The notes beneath the pieces are model-generated. The model was not told the DNA's origin and did no database searches. It saw only the letters and a program-made list of their open reading frames with translations. Made by a program: the position numbers and the translations under genes. A stretch of DNA of 46,510 nt from the NCBI GenBank assembly GCA_036394315.1, contig DASWFI010000010.1, forward strand, positions 1 to 46,510, read 5' to 3'. Shown in pieces: positions 6,410 through 11,945 of this stretch (its first letter is position 1; each line of letters begins with the position of its first letter). This DNA is from DASWFI01 sp036394315. Lineage in GTDB: Bacteria; Patescibacteriota; Doudnabacteria; UBA920; O2-02-FULL-48-8.

Positions 6410-6681
6410 ATCAGAAGAATGCAGAGGCTAAAGGCCGTGCTGAAGGGCAAGCGTATCAGCGCATGCAAAGGGGTTTGCATGATCTTATGAAAGGTTTGTA
6501 TTTCCTTCCAAGAGAGGAGTATGAACGTCAAGGAAGAATAAAAGCTCAAAGTGAGACGCGTTCTATCCAAGTACAAAAGCTTTTCATCAAAGGATGGAAT
6601 GATGTTTGGAATCCTTCTAAGCCAATAGAGCACAATCCTAATTCTCGTTTTTGTAGTTGTCCTGAGTGTATGAAAGGATAA
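6406..6681 (+). CDS. Hypothetical small protein with Cys pair
   Basis: The 91-residue product starts at GTG 6406, eight bases after AGGAGG, and overlaps the previous stop codon (GTGA). It is mostly helical and charged (KGRAEGQAYQRMQRGLHDLMKGL), and its C-terminus FCSCPECMKG holds three cysteines that may bind zinc. I recognise no family. It belongs to the early operon of small proteins. Confidence 0.65.
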   Translation: MNQKNAEAKGRAEGQAYQRMQRGLHDLMKGLYFLPREEYERQGRIKAQSETRSIQVQKLFIKGWNDVWNPSKPIEHNPNSRFCSCPECMKG

Positions 6682-6684
6682 TAG

Positions 6685-6861
6685 ATGTCAGCACAACGTT
6701 ATTATTGTTCTGGATGCAAACAAACCAGACATGACACACGTCAATACATTCTGCTCTCAACATATCAAAAATTGTACTTTTGTGTAAAGTGTGCAGGAAA
6801 GATGACAAACATCAAACCTGCTACACAAATTCGTGTCCCTTCTAGATTTAATAAGGAGTAA
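6685..6861 (+). CDS. Small zinc-ribbon protein
   Basis: This 58-residue protein starts at ATG 6685 after AAAGGA. It has two CxxC knuckles, YYCSGCKQTR and YFCVKCAGKM, spaced like a treble-clef or zinc-ribbon finger. It ends four bases before the next ATG, and its last codons contain the AAGGAG that serves the next gene. Small zinc ribbons of this type in phages usually bind nucleic acid or host proteins; the function here is unknown. Confidence 0.7.
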   Translation: MSAQRYYCSGCKQTRHDTRQYILLSTYQKLYFCVKCAGKMTNIKPATQIRVPSRFNKE

Positions 6862-6865
6862 TATC

Positions 6866-7153
6866 ATGCAGATCACATCCAACGATTTTGAGTACTCAGC
6901 TTCAATTAGCCAAGATACAAACACAATTGATGTGTGTGCTTTTAGGCATGGAGAATTGACCATTGCTTTAAATACTGGCTTTGGTGCTCACAAGGAGATC
7001 ACACTTTCTCCAGATGAGGCTAGGCAGTTGCGAGAACATCTGAATGATCCACAGACAATGGCTATCTTGGGGATTTGTGACATTACTGATGTCAAGTGTC
7101 CTGATTGTGAGAGAATGGTTTCTGACTTTCAGAGACATTCTTGTACTCAGTAG
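6866..7153 (+). CDS. Hypothetical protein with C-terminal zinc knuckle
   Basis: The 95-residue product starts at ATG 6866, seven bases after AAGGAG. The first 75 residues look like a small alpha/beta domain (FEYSASISQDTNTIDVCAF, then LSPDEARQLREHL). The end, CPDCERMVSDFQRHSC, is a probable zinc knuckle. It is part of the early small-protein operon. No family is recognised. Confidence 0.65.
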   Translation: MQITSNDFEYSASISQDTNTIDVCAFRHGELTIALNTGFGAHKEITLSPDEARQLREHLNDPQTMAILGICDITDVKCPDCERMVSDFQRHSCTQ

Positions 7154-7170
7154 TACTTTGGAGCTGCATT

Positions 7171-7380
7171 ATGATTAGATGTAGAGTATGTGGTAAGCCT
7201 GTAGGTGTTGGGCTAGCAAAAGGTGGTGATTATATTGCTTGTGCCAGTTGTTTAAGTAAAGATTCACCACCTGAATTGAATATCCCTAACAGTGCGTATC
7301 ATGAAAGAATTAACGAACAAATGAGAGAGACACGTGCTCAAAAGGGAAGCACAAAGCGTCGTAGATGGAATGGCTTTTAG
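7171..7380 (+). CDS. Small zinc-ribbon protein
   Basis: This 69-residue protein starts at ATG 7171 after GGAGCTGC. Residues 4-30 contain CRVCGK and CASC, a four-cysteine zinc ribbon. The C-terminus is very basic (KGSTKRRRWNGF), as expected of a nucleic-acid binder. It is the third cysteine-finger gene in a row in this operon. Its target is unknown. Confidence 0.65.
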   Translation: MIRCRVCGKPVGVGLAKGGDYIACASCLSKDSPPELNIPNSAYHERINEQMRETRAQKGSTKRRRWNGF

Positions 7381-7475
7381 TACTTTGTCAATGTAGTATT
7401 GTGCAGTTGCATGCATTTGTGGTAGTATTCGTAAATGTTATTGTAGTTTCAGATAGTTTGAAAGGAGTAGTTTCT

Positions 7476-7664
7476 ATGAGTGAGCTTTTGACTGTTCGTG
7501 AGGTTGCCAAACAGCTTCGAGTTGATGATACGACTGTGCGCAGATGGATCAAGAATGGAGTATTAGAAGCGATGGCTCTTCCTCATGTAGGAAAGCGTCA
7601 AGCTTATCGGATTCGGCATGAGACACTGGATGCGCTTTTAGTATCTACTGCTGTGTTAGTGTGA
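7476..7664 (+). CDS. Excisionase-like winged-HTH protein
   Basis: This 62-residue protein is almost entirely one HTH of the excisionase (HTH_17) type: LTVREVAKQLRVDDTTVRRWIKNG, then a wing with KRQAYRIRHETLDALL. It starts at ATG 7476 after AAAGGAG. A strong terminator follows at 7690-7722, so it closes the first part of the early operon. With no integrase in the window it may be a regulator rather than a true excisionase. Confidence 0.75.
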   Translation: MSELLTVREVAKQLRVDDTTVRRWIKNGVLEAMALPHVGKRQAYRIRHETLDALLVSTAVLV

Positions 7665-7689
7665 TGTAGTATCGTATTTAGATTAGTGT

Positions 7690-7722
7690 GCCTACAGGTT
7701 TTTACATCTGTAGGCATTTTTT
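7690..7722 (+). terminator. Intrinsic terminator
   Basis: GCCTACAG (7690-7697) pairs with CTGTAGGC (7708-7715), followed by a run of six T. It separates the HTH gene from the membrane-peptide cluster. Confidence 0.75.
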
Positions 7723-7756
7723 GCACTAAGGAGATACCTATGTCTATAGGGACAAT
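7721..7756 (+). repeat. Direct repeat of gene start region, copy 1
   Basis: These 36 bases (TTGCACTAAGGAGATACCTA through the first codons of the peptide at 7740) recur at 8288-8323 with one difference. Both copies follow a hairpin and supply the Shine-Dalgarno and start of a membrane peptide. Confidence 0.8.
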
Positions 7757-7865
7757 CTTTCTTATCATTATATACAGCGCTATTCTTGTTTGTGCCATAC
7801 AATTTACTTGTTCGCTGAAAGGAAAAATACATGTTTGTAGGTATACCATGCAGTTGCTATTGTAG
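7740..7865 (+). CDS. Short membrane peptide
   Basis: The frame starts at ATG 7740 after AAGGAG and gives 41 residues with one hydrophobic segment (IFLIIIYSAILVCAI). Its first residues MSIGTI match MSTGTI of the protein at 8307-8495, so it began as a duplicate of that start. The C-terminal half is not hydrophobic and may be out of register. Function unknown. Confidence 0.45.
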   Translation: MSIGTIFLIIIYSAILVCAIQFTCSLKGKIHVCRYTMQLLL

Positions 7866-7906
7866 TATTCCTGCTTAGTGTGGTACTACTCATATTCAAG
7901 AGTTAA
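7831..7906 (+). pseudogene. Possible frameshifted membrane peptide
   Basis: ATG 7831 follows AAAGGA but its frame ends after 15 residues. The next frame reads AVAIVVFLLSVVLLIFKS up to a stop at 7904, a clean membrane helix, and is directly followed by the Shine-Dalgarno of the next gene. Removing one base near 7846 would join them. This is tentative because the unit is so short. Confidence 0.3.
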
Positions 7907-7918
7907 AAAGGAGATAGT

Positions 7919-8071
7919 GTGAAAATAGGCATAATAGGCATGATACTATCAATGTTTTTCATAGTATTGGCCTACTATCATCTGGTAGGACCTACTATAG
8001 GCATTTGCGCGATAGTAACACTTACTATAGGTGTGCTGGCAACAATTGTAACAGTATTTGATAAGTCGTAG
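7919..8071 (+). CDS. Two-helix membrane peptide
   Basis: This 50-residue product starts at GTG 7919, just after AAAAAGGAGATA. It has two hydrophobic helices (GIIGMILSMFFIVLAYY and TIGICAIVTLTIGVLATIV) joined by a short His-containing loop. It belongs to a run of tiny membrane proteins at 7740-8495. Holin-like, regulatory or antiphage roles are all possible; nothing in the sequence decides between them. Confidence 0.55.
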   Translation: MKIGIIGMILSMFFIVLAYYHLVGPTIGICAIVTLTIGVLATIVTVFDKS

Positions 8072-8092
8072 TCGCTAGAAAGGAGATAGCAC

Positions 8093-8164
8093 ATGCTTGA
8101 AGGATTTCTATTCGTAGCTCTTGCAATTGTGCTCTGCATAGTAGCTATTCGCTTTCTTGCGTAG
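8093..8164 (+). CDS. Single-helix membrane micropeptide
   Basis: The frame is ATG 8093 to TAG 8164, 23 residues, almost all one membrane helix (FLFVALAIVLCIVAIRFL). AAGGAG lies eight bases upstream. Two hairpins follow. The good ribosome-binding site is the main reason to accept such a short gene. Confidence 0.45.
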   Translation: MLEGFLFVALAIVLCIVAIRFLA

Positions 8165-8190
8165 AAAGGATACGCCATATCATCGTGCTC

Positions 8191-8228
8191 GCTAGTGGCA
8201 TAGGCCGACCAAAACTTCTGCCACTAGC
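8191..8228 (+). other. Hairpin in the membrane-peptide operon
   Basis: GCTAGTGGCA (8191-8200) and TGCCACTAGC (8219-8228) form a perfect ten-base stem. No T run follows, so it may be a processing or stability element rather than a terminator. Confidence 0.55.
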
Positions 8229-8242
8229 CCATCACTAAAACC

Positions 8243-8289
8243 GGAGTCCTAGCTGTCTCCATTTTATCAGAGTTGACTAGGACTCCTTT
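8243..8289 (+). terminator. Hairpin with short T run
   Basis: GGAGTCCTAG (8243-8252) pairs with CTAGGACTCC (8277-8286), followed by TTT. It is a weak terminator or attenuator just before the second 36-base repeat. Confidence 0.5.
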
Positions 8290-8323
8290 GCACTAAGGAG
8301 ATACCTATGTCTACAGGGACAAT
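8288..8323 (+). repeat. Direct repeat of gene start region, copy 2
   Basis: This is the second copy of the 36-base element at 7721-7756, with one base different. It provides AAGGAG and the start codon of the membrane protein at 8307. Confidence 0.8.
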
Positions 8324-8495
8324 AATCCTCATCATTATTATCGTGGCCTTTGGCTATTTCGGCACCCAGTGGGGTAGCAGTCGTGGCCCTGGCTCAGTGC
8401 GAAAAGATCTGCTCCACCTCGTTGTGTTTATCATCGTCGGCGTCGTGCTGTGGTTTATGTGGGCAGGTGCTCATGTAGCGGTGGTGAAGCCATGA
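8307..8495 (+). CDS. Small two-helix membrane protein
   Basis: The 62-residue protein has a first helix IILIIIIVAFGYFG, a polar loop with GSSRGPGSVRKD, and a second helix LVVFIIVGVVLWFMWAGA. It starts at ATG 8307 after AAGGAG. Its stop overlaps the start of the transglycosylase gene (ATGA), so the two are co-translated. Two-helix topology and coupling to a wall-degrading enzyme make a holin-like partner conceivable, but this is inference. Confidence 0.65.
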   Translation: MSTGTIILIIIIVAFGYFGTQWGSSRGPGSVRKDLLHLVVFIIVGVVLWFMWAGAHVAVVKP

Positions 8496-8983
8496 AGGAA
8501 GCAGCAACTTTTTTCGTTATGTGCCTCATCGGTCTTGCACTTGCTTGTGCGTATATCGAAGCTCAGGGTGGCAATCCATTTGCCTCTGCTCAACAAAGTG
8601 ATACTGACTACCGTAGTATGGCAAGGCAAGATGCTGTGAATGCTGGCATCCCTCCTGACTACTTTGTAGCTCAGATTAATGAGGAGTCAGGATTTAATCC
8701 AAATGCAGAGTCACATGCAGGAGCTATTGGTATTGCGCAAATAATGCCCGATACGGCTTCGGGACTTGGCATCGATCCCTGGAATCCAGTACAATCTTTG
8801 GCAGGTGCATCCCAATTGATGTCTCGGTATTATCAAAAGTATGGAGACTATGCCAAGGCTCTTAGTGCGTATAATTATGGTTATGAACGTACAAATAGTG
8901 TGATAGATGAATATGGTGTTAATTGGAAAGGCCATATTCCAAGTGAAACACGGGCGTATATCGCTATCATTATGGGAGAATGA
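8492..8983 (+). CDS. Lytic transglycosylase, SLT family
   Basis: The protein has 163 residues. After an N-terminal hydrophobic segment (FFVMCLIGLALACAYIEA) that is a signal or anchor, residues 55-163 form a soluble-lytic-transglycosylase fold. Visible signatures are NEESGFNPNAESHAGAIG with the likely catalytic Glu, GIAQIMPDTA, and ALSAYNYGYE. Such enzymes cleave the MurNAc-GlcNAc bond of peptidoglycan with 1,6-anhydro products. It starts at ATG 8492, overlapping the preceding stop. It is unusual that a wall enzyme sits in the early operon, far from the lysis genes at 24-28 kb; it could be a virion-associated or DNA-entry enzyme. Confidence 0.85.
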   Translation: MKEAATFFVMCLIGLALACAYIEAQGGNPFASAQQSDTDYRSMARQDAVNAGIPPDYFVAQINEESGFNPNAESHAGAIGIAQIMPDTASGLGIDPWNPVQSLAGASQLMSRYYQKYGDYAKALSAYNYGYERTNSVIDEYGVNWKGHIPSETRAYIAIIMGE

Positions 8984-8984
8984 T

Positions 8985-9197
8985 ATGTTCAAGCATTCAT
9001 TGTTCTTTTCTGGTCCAGGTAAATGTTCTAGGGCTAAACGCTGGATACGTGATAATGTTGATGGCATAAAAGATGATGATGTGTCATTTGATGGCAATGC
9101 ATTTTTCTTTTATACATTATTGCCATTTACAGAGCAACGGAAGCAGATTATTAGCGACGCACTAAAACCTATATCTTTTCTATCCGAAGAGTTGTAG
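8985..9197 (+). CDS. Hypothetical 70-residue protein
   Basis: It starts at ATG 8985, one base past the transglycosylase stop codon, with GGGAGAA as Shine-Dalgarno inside the upstream gene. It reads MFKHSLFFSGPGKCSRAKRW, then an acidic segment, FFFYTLLPFTEQRKQ and a helical end. No family is recognised. Operon position suggests co-expression with the transglycosylase. Confidence 0.55.
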   Translation: MFKHSLFFSGPGKCSRAKRWIRDNVDGIKDDDVSFDGNAFFFYTLLPFTEQRKQIISDALKPISFLSEEL

Positions 9198-9210
9198 GCA
9201 GGAGGGCATA

Positions 9211-9444
9211 ATGTCGAATCAGTCCAATCAATCTGAAGTTGCTTTTCTCATGGCTCAGTTTGACGCCGAGACACAGGCCGCTCAGTGGGCACTCACAGGC
9301 TTGGCTCAGGGAACTACTCAGCATCAATTCATCACGGCTCGTATGGAACGTATGGGACAGATTGGAAGTGCTCTTAAAGAGCTTGTGGGTGAGGAGGAGA
9401 CTGCTCAACTAGTGGTTGGTGCAATGGAGAAAGCAGTATTGTAG
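9211..9444 (+). CDS. Hypothetical helical 77-residue protein
   Basis: It starts at ATG 9211 after GGAGGG. The protein is mainly helical and Gln/Ala rich (FDAETQAAQWALTGLAQGT, then ITARMERMGQIGSALKELVG). It is the last gene of the early operon and is followed by a strong terminator at 9462-9497. Function unknown. Confidence 0.6.
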   Translation: MSNQSNQSEVAFLMAQFDAETQAAQWALTGLAQGTTQHQFITARMERMGQIGSALKELVGEEETAQLVVGAMEKAVL

Positions 9445-9461
9445 AGATGTTAAAATATCAA

Positions 9462-9497
9462 AACACCTTGGTGATGTGAGCACCAAGGTGTTTTTTT
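9462..9497 (+). terminator. Intrinsic terminator ending the early operon
   Basis: AACACCTTGGTG (9462-9473) pairs perfectly with CACCAAGGTGTT (9481-9492) and a T run continues to 9497. It also stands between convergent genes and may act on the minus strand. Confidence 0.8.
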
Positions 9498-9545
9498 GTG
9501 CAGTTTCCCAATGACATTTGAGGTAGTAGTTTCAAGTCTACCTTG

Positions 9546-9938
9546 TCATTTGGGTAAAGTCAATTTTTGTTGTTCTCGAATCCATAAATCAACTGCATCT
9601 CCGTTAGGTGTTGGATCAGGTTCATCTGGCTCATTGTCTTCATCATTGTCATGATTGTCGATATTAGGTAAGAAAATCATGACAAGAAGACAAGCAATAT
9701 CAATGAGTATGCACCATATGTTGTGATACCAAGCATCAGCAACTAGAGAATACGTAAGGTAACTAATCCAAGCTGGTCTTTCTATCTTGATATACCATTT
9801 CCAGATTGTAGACAGGAATGGGTTTTTACTTGCCCAATTTCCAAACTTGATGAGTTGATCAAAGAACCATCGAATAGGCTTAACACTTACGAGGATGAGA
9901 GCAGCTTTATCTACTATCCGCCTTAGTTTCCACTTCAC
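9546..9938 (-). CDS. Membrane protein with acidic tail
   Basis: This 130-residue protein has a basic N-terminus (MKWKLRRIVDKAA), an amphipathic middle rich in Trp and one long hydrophobic segment around residues 65-90 (WCILIDIACLLVMIFLP), followed by a very acidic stretch (DNHDNDEDNEPDEPD). It starts at GTG 9938, eight bases after AAAGGAG. It is a single minus-strand unit with its own promoter that diverges from the 10.1 kb operon and carries an operator motif. This setting resembles genes expressed from a prophage, such as exclusion functions. No family is recognised. Confidence 0.65.
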   Translation of the reverse strand: MKWKLRRIVDKAALILVSVKPIRWFFDQLIKFGNWASKNPFLSTIWKWYIKIERPAWISYLTYSLVADAWYHNIWCILIDIACLLVMIFLPNIDNHDNDEDNEPDEPDPTPNGDAVDLWIREQQKLTLPK

Positions 9939-9978
9939 AGTAAAATCTCCTTTGCATATACTTTCTAAACTGCCTTGA

Positions 9979-10007
9979 ATTATATCATACCGCTAAATAC
10001 TAGTCAA
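9979..10007 (-). promoter_or_regulatory. Leftward promoter of the 9546-9938 gene
   Basis: TTGACT (10002-10007) and TATAAT (9979-9984) are 17 bases apart on the minus strand. The -35 box overlaps the first CAATACTATTG operator-like site. Confidence 0.7.
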
Positions 10008-10046
10008 TACTATTGATAACCAACCTATACAACACAATACTATTGA
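10005..10046. promoter_or_regulatory. Two CAATACTATTG operator-like sites
   Basis: The palindrome CAATACTATTG occurs at 10005-10015 and 10035-10045; with the following A it is a 12-base direct repeat whose copies start 30 bases apart. Each copy covers the -35 box of one of two divergent promoters, which is how a shared repressor would act. Confidence 0.6.
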
Positions 10047-10071
10047 CAATTATACCAAACTAGTCTATACT
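10043..10071 (+). promoter_or_regulatory. Rightward promoter of the DNA-metabolism operon
   Basis: TTGACA (10043-10048) and TATACT (10066-10071) are 17 bases apart. The sequence from CAATACT through TATACTG is almost the same as at 20067-20104, the promoter of the second replication operon. Confidence 0.8.
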
Positions 10072-10081
10072 GTTTGTAACA

Positions 10082-10135
10082 GGTTGTGTGATTAGGTTTT
10101 TTCAACTCCTTGATGTTTTCCAGAGTCACACAACC
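10082..10135 (+). ncRNA. 5' leader stem-loop of the 10.1 kb operon
   Basis: GGTTGTGTGA (10082-10091) and TCACACAACC (10126-10135) form a perfect ten-base stem around a 34-base loop, beginning a few bases after the expected transcription start. The equivalent position after the twin promoter at 20 kb also holds a long stem-loop that starts GGTT and ends AACC. A role in mRNA stability or regulation is inferred. Confidence 0.55.
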
Positions 10136-10159
10136 GCCATTTGAAGAAGGAGCATGGCC

Positions 10160-10360
10160 ATGACTAAAAAGAGAAAATACAAAGTTTTACAGATTTATAG
10201 GAATTTAGATGACATGCATGAAGGGCGGAAACTTGCTAATCCCAGGTGGTTAAGCACATATGAAACATTTAGTACTGTTCGTGCAATTTATGAAGCAGTT
10301 GTGGAATTTGATGTTCCCTTTAGTCTATTGACCACCGAGTTAATAGAGGAGTCAAAATAA
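10160..10360 (+). CDS. Small conserved phage protein, paralogue of 6224-6409
   Basis: This 66-residue protein reads KRKYKVLQIYRNLDDMHEGRK and then AIYEAVVEFDVPFSLL. It aligns with the protein at 6224-6409 over most of its length. An ATG at 10154 lies one base from AAGGAG, so ATG 10160, seven bases away, is the likelier start. It is the first gene behind the 10.04 kb promoter and its stop overlaps the next start (TAATG). Function unknown. Confidence 0.65.
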   Translation: MTKKRKYKVLQIYRNLDDMHEGRKLANPRWLSTYETFSTVRAIYEAVVEFDVPFSLLTTELIEESK

Positions 10361-10731
10361 TGAAACAGCTCGAAAACAAAATTATTGGTTATATGCGTAA
10401 CGCTATAACCAATTTAGACAAAGATGACTCTATTGTGCATGATAATATGTACAATGCGCATGATCTTTTTACAAGACATTTGATGGAGTGGTCTAATGAT
10501 TTTTGTATTCTGTACAATTGTATGCTTGAAATATATAGAGCATATAATCCTATGCCAATAGGTCATTTTACTACAAAGCATATTGAAGTAGGATATAGCT
10601 CTTTTCCTATTGTGACGTGGATTCCAGATAAAGAACAACCTGCAGGACCAACATCAGTTGAATTGTTGAAACGTTTTACTGATCTATTTGCAGATGTAAC
10701 AGAGGGAGTAACCCATGCCCACACGAGCTAA
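10360..10731 (+). CDS. Hypothetical 123-residue phage protein
   Basis: It starts at ATG 10360, overlapping the previous stop by one base, with GAGGAG eight bases upstream. It is mostly helical in the first 70 residues (LENKIIGYMRNAITNLDKDDS, HLMEWSNDFCILYNCMLEIY). It overlaps the RusA gene by 17 bases. No family is recognised; operon position suggests a link to replication or recombination. Confidence 0.6.
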   Translation: MKQLENKIIGYMRNAITNLDKDDSIVHDNMYNAHDLFTRHLMEWSNDFCILYNCMLEIYRAYNPMPIGHFTTKHIEVGYSSFPIVTWIPDKEQPAGPTSVELLKRFTDLFADVTEGVTHAHTS

Positions 10732-11182
10732 ACCCAAATCCCCCTTGCAAGGGGTGAATTGGCCTATAGAGCCGTTCCTAGTGGCAACGTTGCCACTTCC
10801 TCCAGGGATTAATGGTTCTTATAACACAAATCATGGAGCACAATTCTTTTCCTCAGTGGAATTGAAGCAATTCAAACAAGATGCATTAATGGTTTTAGCA
10901 TATTCTACTGATAAAGCAGTAGTGAAGAATTGGAATGTTGTTGATGCTATTAGAATAAGTAAACAGCATATTCCATTGGATTTTAGTATTGATTTTTACT
11001 TTAAGACATTATGGAAGAGAGATATTGATGGAGGTATAAAAGCAGTGCAAGATGTGGTATTTAAGTATTTAGATTTGAATGACAATTTAGTTGTACGGTT
11101 GCCTATTGAGAAATGGGCAGATAGAGATAATCCGCGCTGTGAAATTAGCGTGAGAGTGTGTACAGAAAGGATTGGGGAATGA
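10715..11182 (+). CDS. rusA: RusA-family Holliday junction resolvase
   Basis: The 155-residue protein matches RusA endodeoxyribonucleases: LPLPPGINGSYN near the start, then KRDIDGGIKAVQDVV with the metal-binding aspartates (about D103, D105, D113) and LNDNLVV. RusA dimers cut four-way junctions in recombination and replication intermediates. It starts at ATG 10715 after GAGGGAG. Residues 8-14 (KSPLQGV) are encoded by a copy of the dispersed palindrome, in an N-terminal extension before the RusA fold. Its stop overlaps the next start (ATGA). Confidence 0.85.
   Translation: MPTRAKPKSPLQGVNWPIEPFLVATLPLPPGINGSYNTNHGAQFFSSVELKQFKQDALMVLAYSTDKAVVKNWNVVDAIRISKQHIPLDFSIDFYFKTLWKRDIDGGIKAVQDVVFKYLDLNDNLVVRLPIEKWADRDNPRCEISVRVCTERIGE
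10740..10754. repeat. Dispersed palindrome inside the RusA gene
   Basis: CCCCCTTGCAAGGGG lies in frame near the start of the RusA gene and encodes Ser-Pro-Leu-Gln-Gly. Confidence 0.85.
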
Positions 11183-11901
11183 GCAAGCCGATTGTCTGGT
11201 CTAATGGACTTGGAGTGCAATCAACTGCTATAGCTGTTCTTGTTCGTCAAGGGCGATTGCCTAAACCAGACAGAATTGTTACTGCTGATACTGGATGGGA
11301 ATTCAAGCGGACATGGGAATATACAGAGCAGTATGTTTCGCCCATGTTAGCTGAAATTGGATTGGAGATTGAGGTAGCGCCTCATTCTTTGTCAAAAGTA
11401 GATTTGTACTCTCACAAGGGAGAAGTGCTCATTCCTGCATTTACTCAGAATGCAAAGCTTCCAACTTTTTGCTCTTCAGAGTGGAAAATGTTGGTGGTTC
11501 GTCGGTATCTTCGGTCAGTTGGAGTCAGGGAATGTGTTATGTGGATGGGTATGTCCATAGATGAAATTCAGCGTCTTAAGCACTCAAGTGTTCAGTGGAT
11601 AGAGAACTATTGGCCTCTTTGCTTTGATGTGAAGATGACTCGTGGGGAGTGTGCTCAATTAGTAAAAGATTATGGACTGCCTGAACCAATTAAGTCTCGA
11701 TGCAAGATGTGTCCTCATCAGTCGGACAATGAATGGATTGAAGTTCAAAATGAGCCCGATGAATGGAAAGAGGCCATCAAAATTGATGAGCAAATTTATG
11801 CTAGTCATCAAGTGAGATTGCACAAAAGTGGCAAGCCATTACCTGAAGTGCAATTTACAGCAAAAAGTACAGAGGGGGGGGGGCTTGTTCGATGTGTGTG
11901 A
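11179..11901 (+). CDS. PP-loop ATPase, PAPS reductase-like phage protein (C-terminus frameshifted)
   Basis: The protein belongs to the PAPS-reductase/PP-loop superfamily. Residues 8-16 (SNGLGVQST) are the PP-loop, followed by VTADTGWEFKRTW and a Cys motif SRCKMCPHQSDNEW. Such phage proteins are thought to adenylate a substrate or transfer sulfur; the substrate is unknown. It starts at ATG 11179, overlapping the RusA stop. A run of ten G at 11874-11883 falls near the end: as written the protein stops at 11901 with EGGGLVRCV, but with nine G it would continue GGGLFDVCDSGFCWT to 11923, a tail typical of this family. The real protein is probably 11179-11923. Confidence 0.8.
   Translation: MSKPIVWSNGLGVQSTAIAVLVRQGRLPKPDRIVTADTGWEFKRTWEYTEQYVSPMLAEIGLEIEVAPHSLSKVDLYSHKGEVLIPAFTQNAKLPTFCSSEWKMLVVRRYLRSVGVRECVMWMGMSIDEIQRLKHSSVQWIENYWPLCFDVKMTRGECAQLVKDYGLPEPIKSRCKMCPHQSDNEWIEVQNEPDEWKEAIKIDEQIYASHQVRLHKSGKPLPEVQFTAKSTEGGGLVRCV
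11874..11883 (+). other. Homopolymer of ten G at the frame break
   Basis: Ten consecutive G lie inside the PP-loop gene. Loss of one G restores a family-like cysteine-containing end. The tract could be a sequencing artefact, a slippery site or a phase-variable switch. Confidence 0.85.
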
Positions 11902-11945
11902 TAGTGGATTTTGTTGGACATAGATTTTTAGAAAGGATTTAATTA

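Noticed and set aside
9507..9556. Large imperfect inverted repeat (CCAATGACA with TGTCATTTGG) as a terminator
   Set aside because: It overlaps the end of the minus gene and has no T run; it may fold, but I cannot assign a function.
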